DNA of 64,000 nucleotides, from the NCBI GenBank assembly GCA_025642065.1, contig JAODUP010000319.1, positions 124,001-188,000 of the forward strand. Direction: 5' to 3'. The notes beneath the pieces were generated by a model. The model saw only the letters and a list, made by a program, of their open reading frames with translations, did not search any database and had not been told where the DNA came from. Of the stretch, positions 50,904 to 59,377 are shown piece by piece. How positions within the stretch are numbered: the first letter of the stretch is position 1; every line of letters begins with the position of its first letter. This stretch comes from Paralvinella palmiformis (taxonomy: Eukaryota; Annelida; Polychaeta; Terebellida; Alvinellidae). The translations under genes and the position numbers were made by a program.

Positions 50904-50991
50904 GGGTAGGTTCTTAGTAGCGACCCAAGATATTTTAAGGAATGTGAGCTGTTGAGGCTAAAATTGGGATGGATTAATGCTATCGTAAAGG

Positions 50992-51005
50992 GTATGATAT
51001 CATAC
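50992..51005. promoter_or_regulatory. 14-bp palindrome upstream of the large glutamate dehydrogenase
   Basis: GTATGATATCATAC is perfectly self-complementary and lies in the 278-base gap 50904-51181, about 175 bases before the next ATG. It may be an operator; nothing else in this gap is clear beyond a weak ribosome-binding site (AGG) at 51171. Confidence 0.25.
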
Positions 51006-51181
51006 ACAAGTTGTAAGGAGCTTTTTGTAAACTGATCATAGGTATAACAGGATATTCTTAGTAAAGTACTTATCTAAGCTAAGAAGATTGGGGAGTTTTG
51101 TGGGCTAGTTTTTTAGTATGAGGAAAGACTAAAACAAGAATCTGGGAATAGAGTTTTTCTACAGGGATAATAGGTAAAAAT

Positions 51182-54040
51182 ATGTATGAATCGAATAATA
51201 TAGTATTGTTGCAGAAAAAGGCAAAAGTTCGTCGAATGCTTGAATTACATTATGGTCTTAATATTAATACTGCGGAGAAAGTAATTGAAAACTCTTTTAG
51301 AAAAGAACAGTTGCCTGAATGGTTTCTGTATAGTAGAAGCGAAGAAGAGATTGCACAGTTGGTTTATGTGTCGTCTCAAATCCTTGTAGCAAGTACGGAT
51401 TTTCTTACTATTACTAGTGAAGATGGCAAAGAAATAATATATTTTGTAAATGTAGGGCGCGATGTCCCTGGGAAACTTCGATATATTTTGAAACGAAATC
51501 AGGATATGGATGTAGTTGCCTTCGATTCGGTAAAGATAGGTTCAGGACGGCGTATTGTAAGTCTGGAGAAACGGGGGCGTGTAGGTTTACGTCTTAGTTC
51601 TCAAATGAAGGAGAAAAGGCGAGTGTTGCTGACAGAGTTTCGAGAATGGGCAGAGAAGAAAAATCTGAACCATTATGAGGAATTCATGCAGAGCCTTCCA
51701 TCTAACTATATTCTTGAAGAATTAAATGACTCAGGGCGTACAAAAAGAATGTTTCGTCATGCAAAAGTGTTTGAATATGTACTGTCGCAGAATGATGTCT
51801 TTATGCAAGAGGATGAGGTAGTAAGCACACATTATTTACCAGAAATAAGACTTACTATTGGATTTACTGTGCCCAGGGTGAAAACATTAATTGATGTGCT
51901 AAATATTGTACGTTTTCAGGATCTTAATATGACAAAATCGTTTTACGATACCTTTGAATCTAGTAAAGCATTCTCAATTGGAATTTTATCTCTCTATTTT
52001 TATAAGAAAACAGAACTTAGCAAAAGAGTACAAAAGTTGAAACATGAAATACATACCTTTTTAAAGAAAGAAATAGGAACCAAATACACATATCAAAGAG
52101 CTTCCAATTGGGAATATTTGATACGGGGATTAAGCCAAGAGAACTTAAGTGAGAAAAGAACAGAGAAGTATTTATGCGAATTGCAAGATTTTGTCAAGCA
52201 AAATACCGATATTCGACATGAAGGCGAAGAATTGGCAGATAATTTGTTGCTCAATGCGTTATGTGGATTTTATGAAGCGGCGGAGATAACGGGGTTGATA
52301 AAACATAATCGTGTTATGCGTGATCTTATTGCGTTTGAAAAGTTTGATGAGTTTTGGGTAGAAACATTTAAAGATGATCAACGGCGAAATACTGAAGGGT
52401 TTCGTATAAAACATAGTTCTATTCGCGGTCCAAGCAAAGGGGGTATTCGGAACGATTTGATTGTTGATTTTGCAGAGGTTGGGGGGCTTTCTTTTTTGAT
52501 GACTTGGAAGTGTGCGCATACAGGAATTCTTTTTGGTGGAGGTAAGGGGGGATTAAAAATAGATCGTGGGACCTATCTGAAAAATAAAATAGAATTCTTT
52601 GATACTTTGTCCAGCTTTGGACGATCTCTGTTCTTAGTAACAGGCCCTATGTATGATGTGCCAGCAGGAGATGTGGGATGTGGTGGATATGAGATAGGAC
52701 AAATGTTTGAGGGGTTTAAGTCAGCTTTACAAGATCTAGCTATGATTGCTTATGGTTTTAAGCAACCAGCGTCAGTAATGGGGTATAAGATTATTTCTTT
52801 AACAGAAGCCAGGGATATATTAAGCTTTCATTTTCATATTAATTACTATGACAAACGAGTTATGGAAGAGTTGATTTCCAATGAACATTACTTGGAGTTG
52901 GTGGTGGCTCCACATATTACGGGAAAACCAAGAATGGGAATTGATGCACGTAGTGGGGCAACAGGACGTGGAATGTACTATGCGTTGTTGTCATTAGTTG
53001 CCCATCTTCATATTGATGGACAGTGGCAAGCGACAGATACGTTAACCAATAAAGATAACACGTTACTGCGTGATATGATACAGAATCCTGATAGTGTTGA
53101 TGATAAAAGATGGAACGAAGGAACAAATACGTTTCGAAAATTATTGAAAGATAAACGGATAATCTTACAGGGAAGTGGAAAAGTAGGGAGTTCGTTCCTT
53201 AAAGAAATCGAAAAATGTGGTGTGGATATCATTGCAGTAGCAGATCGGGAAGGTGCTATTATAGGAAAATATCTGAACGTTGATGAAATGCTTCAGAAGG
53301 CCATGACGTGTGGATCAGTTATAGAGAGTAAAAAGGGAGTACAACAGGTGCTACGGGGAACAGAGGCGGGAACAAGTGTTTTAACAATGAAGTGTGATAT
53401 TCTTGTATTAGCAGCATTAGAAAATGTAATTACGGTAACGAACGTCAAGACTATTCAAGCAAAGCTTATTGTTTGTGGAAGTAATGGACCTATCACTCCT
53501 AAAGCGGAGCGAATATTATATAAACGTCACATTCCTGTTTTGTATGATTTTCTTGCAAATGCCGCAGGTGTGGTTGCTTCTTATTTTGAGTGGTTGCGTA
53601 ATCTATCAGATCGTTTTATGTATGAAGCCGAATATATTATGCATGATTCATATGACTTATCTTGTATGGATGCGTATATTATGCCTGATATGGCCGAACG
53701 TATTAAGCGAATATTAAAGCAAAAAGAATCTGCAAGTACAACCGCGGCATGGAATGCCATTATGCGTACTATTATGATAAAGTCGGTGAGAGATGATTAT
53801 CAGAAAGGGAAAAAGACAGGTACACCAATGAAGGTTGCAGGATTTATAGATGCTATTTTTCGTGTATTAAGTGCACGCATTATACGTGCAGATGAACAAT
53901 ACCGCACAAAAATTTGGGAGCAACTTTCTTCGAAAATAAAAGAAAATTTATATCCTTATCTATCTCATCCTGAGTCCAGGGTGTTTAATCGAGATAGTGA
54001 GGAAATTGTACAAGATCTTTTTCATACGAGCAAAAAATAG
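51182..54040 (+). CDS. Large NAD-type glutamate dehydrogenase family protein
   Basis: A 952-residue member of the Glu/Leu/Phe/Val dehydrogenase superfamily, twice the size of the classical enzyme. Residues 1-400 are an N-terminal domain with no motif I can name, as in large NAD-GDHs. The catalytic part includes S-K-G-G-I-R (about 418), LFGGGKGGLK with the catalytic lysine (about 450), YDVPAGDVGCGGYEIG with the essential Asp, and a Rossmann domain with ILQGSGKVGSSF. It interconverts glutamate and 2-oxoglutarate plus ammonia; such enzymes usually run in the catabolic direction. It converges on gdhA across 54041-54351. Confidence 0.88.
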   Translation: MYESNNIVLLQKKAKVRRMLELHYGLNINTAEKVIENSFRKEQLPEWFLYSRSEEEIAQLVYVSSQILVASTDFLTITSEDGKEIIYFVNVGRDVPGKLRYILKRNQDMDVVAFDSVKIGSGRRIVSLEKRGRVGLRLSSQMKEKRRVLLTEFREWAEKKNLNHYEEFMQSLPSNYILEELNDSGRTKRMFRHAKVFEYVLSQNDVFMQEDEVVSTHYLPEIRLTIGFTVPRVKTLIDVLNIVRFQDLNMTKSFYDTFESSKAFSIGILSLYFYKKTELSKRVQKLKHEIHTFLKKEIGTKYTYQRASNWEYLIRGLSQENLSEKRTEKYLCELQDFVKQNTDIRHEGEELADNLLLNALCGFYEAAEITGLIKHNRVMRDLIAFEKFDEFWVETFKDDQRRNTEGFRIKHSSIRGPSKGGIRNDLIVDFAEVGGLSFLMTWKCAHTGILFGGGKGGLKIDRGTYLKNKIEFFDTLSSFGRSLFLVTGPMYDVPAGDVGCGGYEIGQMFEGFKSALQDLAMIAYGFKQPASVMGYKIISLTEARDILSFHFHINYYDKRVMEELISNEHYLELVVAPHITGKPRMGIDARSGATGRGMYYALLSLVAHLHIDGQWQATDTLTNKDNTLLRDMIQNPDSVDDKRWNEGTNTFRKLLKDKRIILQGSGKVGSSFLKEIEKCGVDIIAVADREGAIIGKYLNVDEMLQKAMTCGSVIESKKGVQQVLRGTEAGTSVLTMKCDILVLAALENVITVTNVKTIQAKLIVCGSNGPITPKAERILYKRHIPVLYDFLANAAGVVASYFEWLRNLSDRFMYEAEYIMHDSYDLSCMDAYIMPDMAERIKRILKQKESASTTAAWNAIMRTIMIKSVRDDYQKGKKTGTPMKVAGFIDAIFRVLSARIIRADEQYRTKIWEQLSSKIKENLYPYLSHPESRVFNRDSEEIVQDLFHTSKK

Positions 54041-54351
54041 TATAGATTTTTAATCAATGTAATAGTTATGATATAAGGATTGTCATAGTTTATATTCCTG
54101 ATAAATTGAAAGGATGTCCATATGTGTTTTTGACATATGGATGAAATAAGACCAACGTATAGTTGGTGCTTGCTTGCTATTGATAATGAGTTTTATACTC
54201 TGCAATGAGAATTCTTTGTTCTATTTTAATGTTACCTGTGTTATTCAGAACAATATGGTAGAAACTGCATATTGATAAGAAAGCCTCCTGCAATAGGAAT
54301 AAGAGATGCTTAGTATCACGTTATTAAAGTAAGGTGAAGTTTATTAAATAA
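54041..54351. other. Intergenic region between two convergent glutamate dehydrogenase genes
   Basis: 311 bases with no gene on either strand. It holds one perfect 9-base inverted repeat, TCCATATGT (54117-54125) and ACATATGGA (54133-54141) with a 7-base loop, 76 bases after the upstream stop. No T run follows, so it may be a weak terminator, a stabilising hairpin, or an operator. No other structure is evident. Confidence 0.55.
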
Positions 54352-55695
54352 CTATACAATTCCTTGATCGATCATTGCATCTGCAACTTTTCGAAATCCA
54401 GCAACATTAGCACCGGTTACATAATCACCTTTTTTGTTCATGTCTTCTGAAGCAATTAAACATTCTTCATGAATTTTATTCATAATCTTGTGTAATCTTG
54501 TGTCTACTTCATCTCGTGTCCAGGAAAGTCTCATACTATTTTGAGCCATTTCAAGACCAGATACAGCAACACCACCTGCGTTAGCTGCTTTGCCCGGACC
54601 AAAAAGAACACTAGAATTCTGTAATACTTCAATAGCATTTGGTTCTGTAGGCATGTTCGCTCCTTCCGAAACACAAATACATTTATTTTTAACTAGCGTT
54701 TCTGCTTCTGCTTTATTAATCTCGTTCTGTGTAGCACAGGGGAGTGCTATATCTGCTTCAGTGAGTTCCCATGGTCGTTTGTTTTCAAAGTAATCAACAT
54801 CAAATTCTTCTGCATATTCTTTTATTCTTCCTCTTTTCTGATTCTTTAGTTCTTTAACCCATTCAAGTTTTTCTTTTGTGATGCCATTCTTATCAAGAAT
54901 GGAGCCCGAAGAATCGGAAAGAGAAATGGGTGTGGCACCAAGATCTAGAGCTTTTTCTAGCGCAAATTGAGCAACATTTCCAGAACCCGAAATCAGCACT
55001 CTTTTACCTTCAAAAACCTCACCCCTTGTCTTAAGCATAGCTTCTGCAAAATATACAGTTCCATAACCTGTTGCTTCTGGACGGATAAGGCTTCCACCCC
55101 AGCTTAATCCTTTCCCGGTAAGAATACCTTCAAAAGTATTTCTTATTTTCTTATATTGTCCGAATAGAAAACCTATTTCACGTTTACCAACACCGATGTC
55201 TCCAGCAGGAATATCTGTATTGGGGCCAATATGCCTAAACAACTCATTCATAAAAGTCTGTGTAAATCTCATTACTTCTTGATCACTTTTTCCTTTTGGG
55301 TCAAAATCACTTCCCCCTTTTCCACCGCCGAGAGGAAGCCCGGTAAGGCTGTTTTTAAAAACCTGTTCATAGGCAAGAAACTTAAGCATTCCAAGAGTAA
55401 CTGATGGGTGAAATCGCAAGCCTCCCTTATAAGGCCCTAGAGTGCTATTAAACTCTATTCTGTACCCATGGTTTACCTGAATATCTCCACTATCATCAAC
55501 CCAGGGAATACGGAATAATATGACCCTTTCCGGTTCCACAATTCGTTCAAGAATTCTGTATTTTTTGTATTTTGGCTCTCTTTCCATCAATGATTCGAGG
55601 GTTTCCAACACTTCTTTTACTGCTTGTAAAAATTCATGTTCCCATGGGTACTTTGTAGCAACTTTTTCATATACATCTTTTACATAGCTATTCAT
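54352..55695 (-). CDS. gdhA: Glutamate dehydrogenase, classical hexameric type
   Basis: A 447-residue full-length enzyme. Catalytic motifs are intact: Y-K-G-G-L-R-F (substrate lysine), PLGGGKGGSDFDPKGKSD (catalytic lysine) and TDIPAGDIGVG (Asp). The Rossmann domain reads ISGSGNVAQFALEKA, and the segment NAGGVAVSGLEMAQNS is typical. The type is closest to NADP-linked enzymes by overall motif pattern, which is a guess for cofactor. A good ribosome-binding site (GGAGG) lies 12 bases before the ATG. It is only about half the length of the large dehydrogenase beside it and is not a recent duplicate of it. Probable assimilatory role, ammonia to glutamate. Confidence 0.95.
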   Translation of the reverse strand: MNSYVKDVYEKVATKYPWEHEFLQAVKEVLETLESLMEREPKYKKYRILERIVEPERVILFRIPWVDDSGDIQVNHGYRIEFNSTLGPYKGGLRFHPSVTLGMLKFLAYEQVFKNSLTGLPLGGGKGGSDFDPKGKSDQEVMRFTQTFMNELFRHIGPNTDIPAGDIGVGKREIGFLFGQYKKIRNTFEGILTGKGLSWGGSLIRPEATGYGTVYFAEAMLKTRGEVFEGKRVLISGSGNVAQFALEKALDLGATPISLSDSSGSILDKNGITKEKLEWVKELKNQKRGRIKEYAEEFDVDYFENKRPWELTEADIALPCATQNEINKAEAETLVKNKCICVSEGANMPTEPNAIEVLQNSSVLFGPGKAANAGGVAVSGLEMAQNSMRLSWTRDEVDTRLHKIMNKIHEECLIASEDMNKKGDYVTGANVAGFRKVADAMIDQGIV

Positions 55696-55784
55696 CTATT
55701 ATTTTACCTCCATAATTTTACAACTAAGTTTGTCAGCATTCTAAACTGTGGGAATTGGTGAATATATGGTAATTGTATGTTTCA

Positions 55785-55801
55785 TTTGTTTTATAAACAA
55801 A
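55785..55801. promoter_or_regulatory. 17-bp palindrome between gdhA and the hydrolase gene
   Basis: TTTGTTT-TAT-AAACAAA has perfect 7-base arms and lies midway in the divergent gdhA/hydrolase control region (55696-55902). It could be a regulator site for gdhA. It is AT-rich, so chance is possible. Confidence 0.32.
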
Positions 55802-55844
55802 CCTATAGTAAAAAAAACATTTTCTCTTCTACTATAGAATTTTT

Positions 55845-55886
55845 TTTAATTTTATACAATATTATTTTAATTTTATACAATATTAT
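55845..55886 (+). repeat. Two perfect tandem 21-bp repeats upstream of the hydrolase gene
   Basis: Copies at 55845-55865 and 55866-55886 are identical, each beginning TTTAATTTTATA and ending CAATATTAT. 21 bp is two turns of DNA, so both copies face the same side. They end 3 bases before the ribosome-binding region (AAGGTGAGG) of the gene at 55903. They may be activator sites, part of the promoter (each contains TATTAT and TTTATA), or a slipped duplication. Confidence 0.8.
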
Positions 55887-55902
55887 ATAAGGTGAGGTTT
55901 TT

Positions 55903-56718
55903 ATGAAATATATAATTTTTATTTTTGTATGTATATGGGTTACTCTTCTAATGATATCATATGGGCAACAAGCCATAATGGCAATAGACGAGAAAGAATT
56001 TGAAACTGAAATAAATAATCTACAACAAGGGAAAGATATAGTTATGAGAGAAAAGAAAGAAGAGCGATCATTAAATGATCAGTTGGTAATATTGCTTCAT
56101 GGCCTACGGGGAAGTTCCAAAAGTATGCAGTATATAGAAAAGGCATTACAAGGAGAAGGATATTCTGTTATCAATTACGATTATCCATCAACTTCGGAAC
56201 CTATAGAAAAGTTAACAGAGGATATTTTCCGCGTACTGCGTACACGCATGGAACATGCGCGTGTAGTACATTTTGTGACTCACTCAATGGGAGGGATTAT
56301 TCTTCGATGGTATTTACAAGATCATGACATCGAGAAATTGGGGCGAGTGGTTATGTTAGTTCCTCCGAGCAAGGGATCAGAGATAGTTGATAAATTGAGT
56401 GGTATCTTTTTATTTGAATTGATAACAGGCCCTGCAGGGTTGCAGTTAGGAACCAAACAAGGGAGTATTCCTGTTCAATTAAATGATCCGAACTTTGAGT
56501 TGGGAATTATAGCTGCTGATAAATCAATTAATCCATTTCTTTCTATGTTTCTACCGGGGAAAGATGATGGACGTGTATCCCTTGATAGGGTATGTCCAGA
56601 AGTCTTCACGGATTATGTATGTCTCCCCACTTCTCATCTGCAGGTGTTATCTTATCCTAGAGCCATTGTACAAATGTTACACTTTATCAAAGAGGGGCGA
56701 TTCTTGACAGAGAATTAG
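55903..56718 (+). CDS. Exported alpha/beta hydrolase, lipase-like
   Basis: A 271-residue protein with an N-terminal hydrophobic segment (about 3-20) that is a signal peptide or anchor. The oxyanion region is L-V-I-L-L-H-G-L-R-G, the nucleophile elbow T-H-S-M-G-G (Ser128), the acid is in G-K-D-D-G-R-V-S, and the His is in T-S-H-L-Q-V-L near the end, a full catalytic triad. The GPI-inositol-deacylase/lipase group of alpha/beta hydrolases is the nearest by eye. It probably cleaves an ester outside the inner membrane; the substrate is unknown. Confidence 0.86.
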   Translation: MKYIIFIFVCIWVTLLMISYGQQAIMAIDEKEFETEINNLQQGKDIVMREKKEERSLNDQLVILLHGLRGSSKSMQYIEKALQGEGYSVINYDYPSTSEPIEKLTEDIFRVLRTRMEHARVVHFVTHSMGGIILRWYLQDHDIEKLGRVVMLVPPSKGSEIVDKLSGIFLFELITGPAGLQLGTKQGSIPVQLNDPNFELGIIAADKSINPFLSMFLPGKDDGRVSLDRVCPEVFTDYVCLPTSHLQVLSYPRAIVQMLHFIKEGRFLTEN

Positions 56719-56735
56719 AACCAGGAAACGAAATC

Positions 56736-56765
56736 TTGACTGGGAGTATGGCGTGCCGCTATAAT
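56736..56765 (+). promoter_or_regulatory. Promoter of tRNA-Ala
   Basis: TTGACT (56736-56741), 18-base spacer, consensus TATAAT (56760-56765). The predicted transcript start (about 56772) coincides almost exactly with the mature 5' end of the tRNA at 56773, leaving a leader of about 0-1 base. Confidence 0.75.
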
Positions 56766-56772
56766 AGGTTGG

Positions 56773-56849
56773 GGGGGCATAGCTCAGTTGGCTAGAGCGC
56801 TAGATTTGCATTCTAGAGGTCGAGGGTTCGACTCCCTTTGCCTCCACCA
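56773..56849 (+). tRNA. tRNA-Ala (UGC), CCA encoded
   Basis: Acceptor GGGGGCA/TGCCTCC (one G-T), D arm AGCTCAGTTGGCTAGAGC, anticodon stem CTAGA/TCTAG around TTTGCAT (anticodon TGC), T arm GAGGG-TTCGACT-CCCTT, discriminator A, then CCA at 56847-56849. Two further G bases precede the acceptor, giving a G7 run. It is isolated from any rRNA operon in this window. Confidence 0.95.
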
Positions 56850-56920
56850 TTGGAGAAACCCCGTCTTTTAGAAACACTCTTGGGGCGGGGGGTTCTTGTC
56901 TTAACAGACAAAAATAATAG

Positions 56921-59041
56921 TTATTCTGTACAACTTATTCCAAGGAGCATAATGGTTGCAAAAGTCATGACGAGTGCCGCAAGAAGTGGTGAAAGGACTC
57001 CCAAGGAAGCAGAAGGTATTCCCACACCATATATGCCCAGCGCACATATAATGCCTATGCGCATACGCCATACGCTCTTTTTACTTATGACATGTGCTAG
57101 ATGCAATGCACTTAGTTTTTTCCCTATGATCATTATATCGCTTGTAGTAATAGATATATCAGTTCCAGTACTCATGCTTATTCCTACATCGGCTTGCTGA
57201 AGCGCTGGTACGTCATTTATTCCATCTCCTATCATTACAATGCAGTTATTATGACTCTGCAACTCTTTTATCTTGTTCGATTTTTCATTGGGTGGGATTT
57301 CAGCAAAATATTCTTCAATACCAATTTTTTGCGCGATTGTAGCTGCAATTTGCTTATTGTCGCCAGTGATCATGATTGGTGTGATCCCAGACTGTTTGAT
57401 TTTTTGTATTGTTTGGGCTGCATCGGACTTAATCTGATCGGTAAGCACAAAAACACCTGCGATGTGTTGATCTATTCCTATTACTATTACCGTGGTTCCC
57501 TTTTTCATATGGGTAGCAATATTGGATTCAAGCTCTTTAGAAAAGGAAAACCCTTTTTCTTTTAGAAAAGTAAAGTTTCCCACAGTTATATGGGATCCTT
57601 CAAGTGTAGCACTGATGCCTTTTCCAGGAACTGACATAAATGTTTCGGGTACGCTCAGTTGGCAACCTTCATTCCTAGCTTTTTGGACAATGGCACGTGA
57701 AATTGAATGTTCACTTAATAGCGCTGCACTCCCTGATAAGTACAGAAGGCGAAAACGATCAATAAATGCCTTTACATCTAATACTTTTTGTTCTCCAAGA
57801 GTGATGCTTCCTGTCTTATCAATGAACGCTGATGTGCTACGGTAAAGTTTTAGAAAAGAAGATGAGTTACGTATAAGTATTCCATCTTTTGTAGCTCTTC
57901 GCTTTCCCCACATGAGAAATAGGGGGACGATCAATCCCCAAAGAAATGGATCTCCGATGACAAGAAGGGGGGCGATAATGGGAAGTGTTTGAACAATCGA
58001 GATAATAAGAAAAAAGTTTTTTGGTCCATTTATAATACGGAGAAGGATGAATATCGAACAGGTAGTGAGTATACTAATTGATAGTGCATAGTACAGTATA
58101 TTGTGTAATGGGTATGCTGATTTATCTTTTTTGCTACATGATAGTTGTTGGTGGAGAAATAGGGCATTACCTAGTTCTGTGATGCGTATATCAACAGATC
58201 CAATTATATTTGTAGCAGCAAAGGGAATATAATCTCCTACTTGCAATTCACGCTTATGATCTTTTTCTAAAGAACTTTCTATTATCGTACATGTTCCTTT
58301 TATAATAATTCCACCTGCAGGGATTTGTTCGCCCGGACGGATACGTATAACATCATTGATGGATAGTTTATTGGTGTTTTTTATTTGCTCTTTTCCATTA
58401 AATACACACTGCGCATGCGAGGGGCGAAGAGAGAGAAGATGCTCAATGGATTGACGTGTTTTTGCCTGTGCGTGCTGAATAATGTAGATGGCAATATATC
58501 GGAATGAGATGAATAAAATATTGGCTGAAAAGAAAGCAAAAGATGAAGCAATGGGGAAATACATTGTAATAATGCCTCCTCCAAGTGTGGTGATAATGGT
58601 AAGCAAGGTAATGATACTACCTAAAATAGTGTTATTTGAAAAAAGTGGTCGCCACAAATTAATAATACCTGTAGTGCTACTAATTAAAGCTATTACAAAC
58701 AACATACGTGCTAGTTTTCTATAAGAAAAGGAGAAACGTGAAAGCACAACGATGAAGAAAAAAGCGTTAATCATAATAATCGATAGCAAGAACATAAATT
58801 GTCCTATATTATGGGATTTTTTATGGTTACAAATCTGGACTTTGCTTCTAGCAAGTATTCTTTGCAATTTCTTATCTGACACTAGTTTTGAGTTGTAATA
58901 GACAAGTATGATACCTTGGATAGGATCAATACATACTTTTTGAATAGCTTTTTTTTGCTCTAAAATAGTTTTTATTTTTTTACTTTTTGAAGGGTTCATC
59001 GGCATGCAGATTTGAAAGCCTTTTTTCTTTAGCAGAGTCAT
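56921..59041 (-). CDS. P1B-type ATPase lacking metal-site motifs
   Basis: A 706-residue P-type ATPase by its P-domain: D-K-T-G-S phosphorylation motif (408-412; usually DKTGT), T-G-D-N (559-562), and G-D-G-I-N-D (605-610). Membrane topology and order match heavy-metal pumps. Yet the membrane-6 CPx motif reads G-D-P-F (363-366), the actuator T-G-E is E-K-D (about 259-261), the S-E-H-P motif is S-E-H-S (443-446), and the membrane-7/8 coordinating N, Y, M and S pattern is not recognisable. The N-terminal domain resembles an HMA fold with no CxxC. It has a good ribosome-binding site (AAGGA). Function may be altered or lost. Confidence 0.83.
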   Translation of the reverse strand: MTLLKKKGFQICMPMNPSKSKKIKTILEQKKAIQKVCIDPIQGIILVYYNSKLVSDKKLQRILARSKVQICNHKKSHNIGQFMFLLSIIMINAFFFIVVLSRFSFSYRKLARMLFVIALISSTTGIINLWRPLFSNNTILGSIITLLTIITTLGGGIITMYFPIASSFAFFSANILFISFRYIAIYIIQHAQAKTRQSIEHLLSLRPSHAQCVFNGKEQIKNTNKLSINDVIRIRPGEQIPAGGIIIKGTCTIIESSLEKDHKRELQVGDYIPFAATNIIGSVDIRITELGNALFLHQQLSCSKKDKSAYPLHNILYYALSISILTTCSIFILLRIINGPKNFFLIISIVQTLPIIAPLLVIGDPFLWGLIVPLFLMWGKRRATKDGILIRNSSSFLKLYRSTSAFIDKTGSITLGEQKVLDVKAFIDRFRLLYLSGSAALLSEHSISRAIVQKARNEGCQLSVPETFMSVPGKGISATLEGSHITVGNFTFLKEKGFSFSKELESNIATHMKKGTTVIVIGIDQHIAGVFVLTDQIKSDAAQTIQKIKQSGITPIMITGDNKQIAATIAQKIGIEEYFAEIPPNEKSNKIKELQSHNNCIVMIGDGINDVPALQQADVGISMSTGTDISITTSDIMIIGKKLSALHLAHVISKKSVWRMRIGIICALGIYGVGIPSASLGVLSPLLAALVMTFATIMLLGISCTE

Positions 59042-59377
59042 TATCAGTTCCTTTTCGGATATGCGCAGTATTTTTTAGATATTGTGTGTTGTTAGTTTGT
59101 CCTAAAATTGTAAACTGATACAGGTGTTTTGTAAAGATGTACTTTGTTAAAAGTTTTATTTATGCATTGGTACAACAGTTGAACTGAAAGTGAAATAAAT
59201 ATAATGAATAAAACATTATAATATTTTTTTCGTTAGTAGATGCTTTATACACACGTATATGTGATCAGATATGTGATGGTTATATGGAGAAATTCAGTAT
59301 TTATATCTATTTTCTTATCGAATAGTGACAAAGAGTACTAAATTCAATAAAATATTTATATCTAGAGGAGGACTTAC
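59042..59377. other. Intergenic region upstream of the CoA-disulfide reductase gene
   Basis: 336 bases without a gene, between two divergent genes. A possible plus-strand promoter is TTGAAC (59179-59184) with TATAAT (59200-59205), but the spacer is only 15 bases. The downstream leader would be about 165 bases with no clear riboswitch or hairpin. A strong ribosome-binding site (AGAGGAGG, 59364-59371) precedes the ATG at 59378. The rest is plain AT-rich sequence. Confidence 0.5.

Noticed and set aside
51182..55695. The two glutamate dehydrogenases as a tandem duplication
   Set aside because: They differ twofold in length, lie on opposite strands and share only superfamily motifs.
56857..56894. 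AACCCC/GGGGTT inverted repeat after tRNA-Ala as a terminator
   Set aside because: The stem is only six bases with a 26-base loop and no T run; too weak to call.
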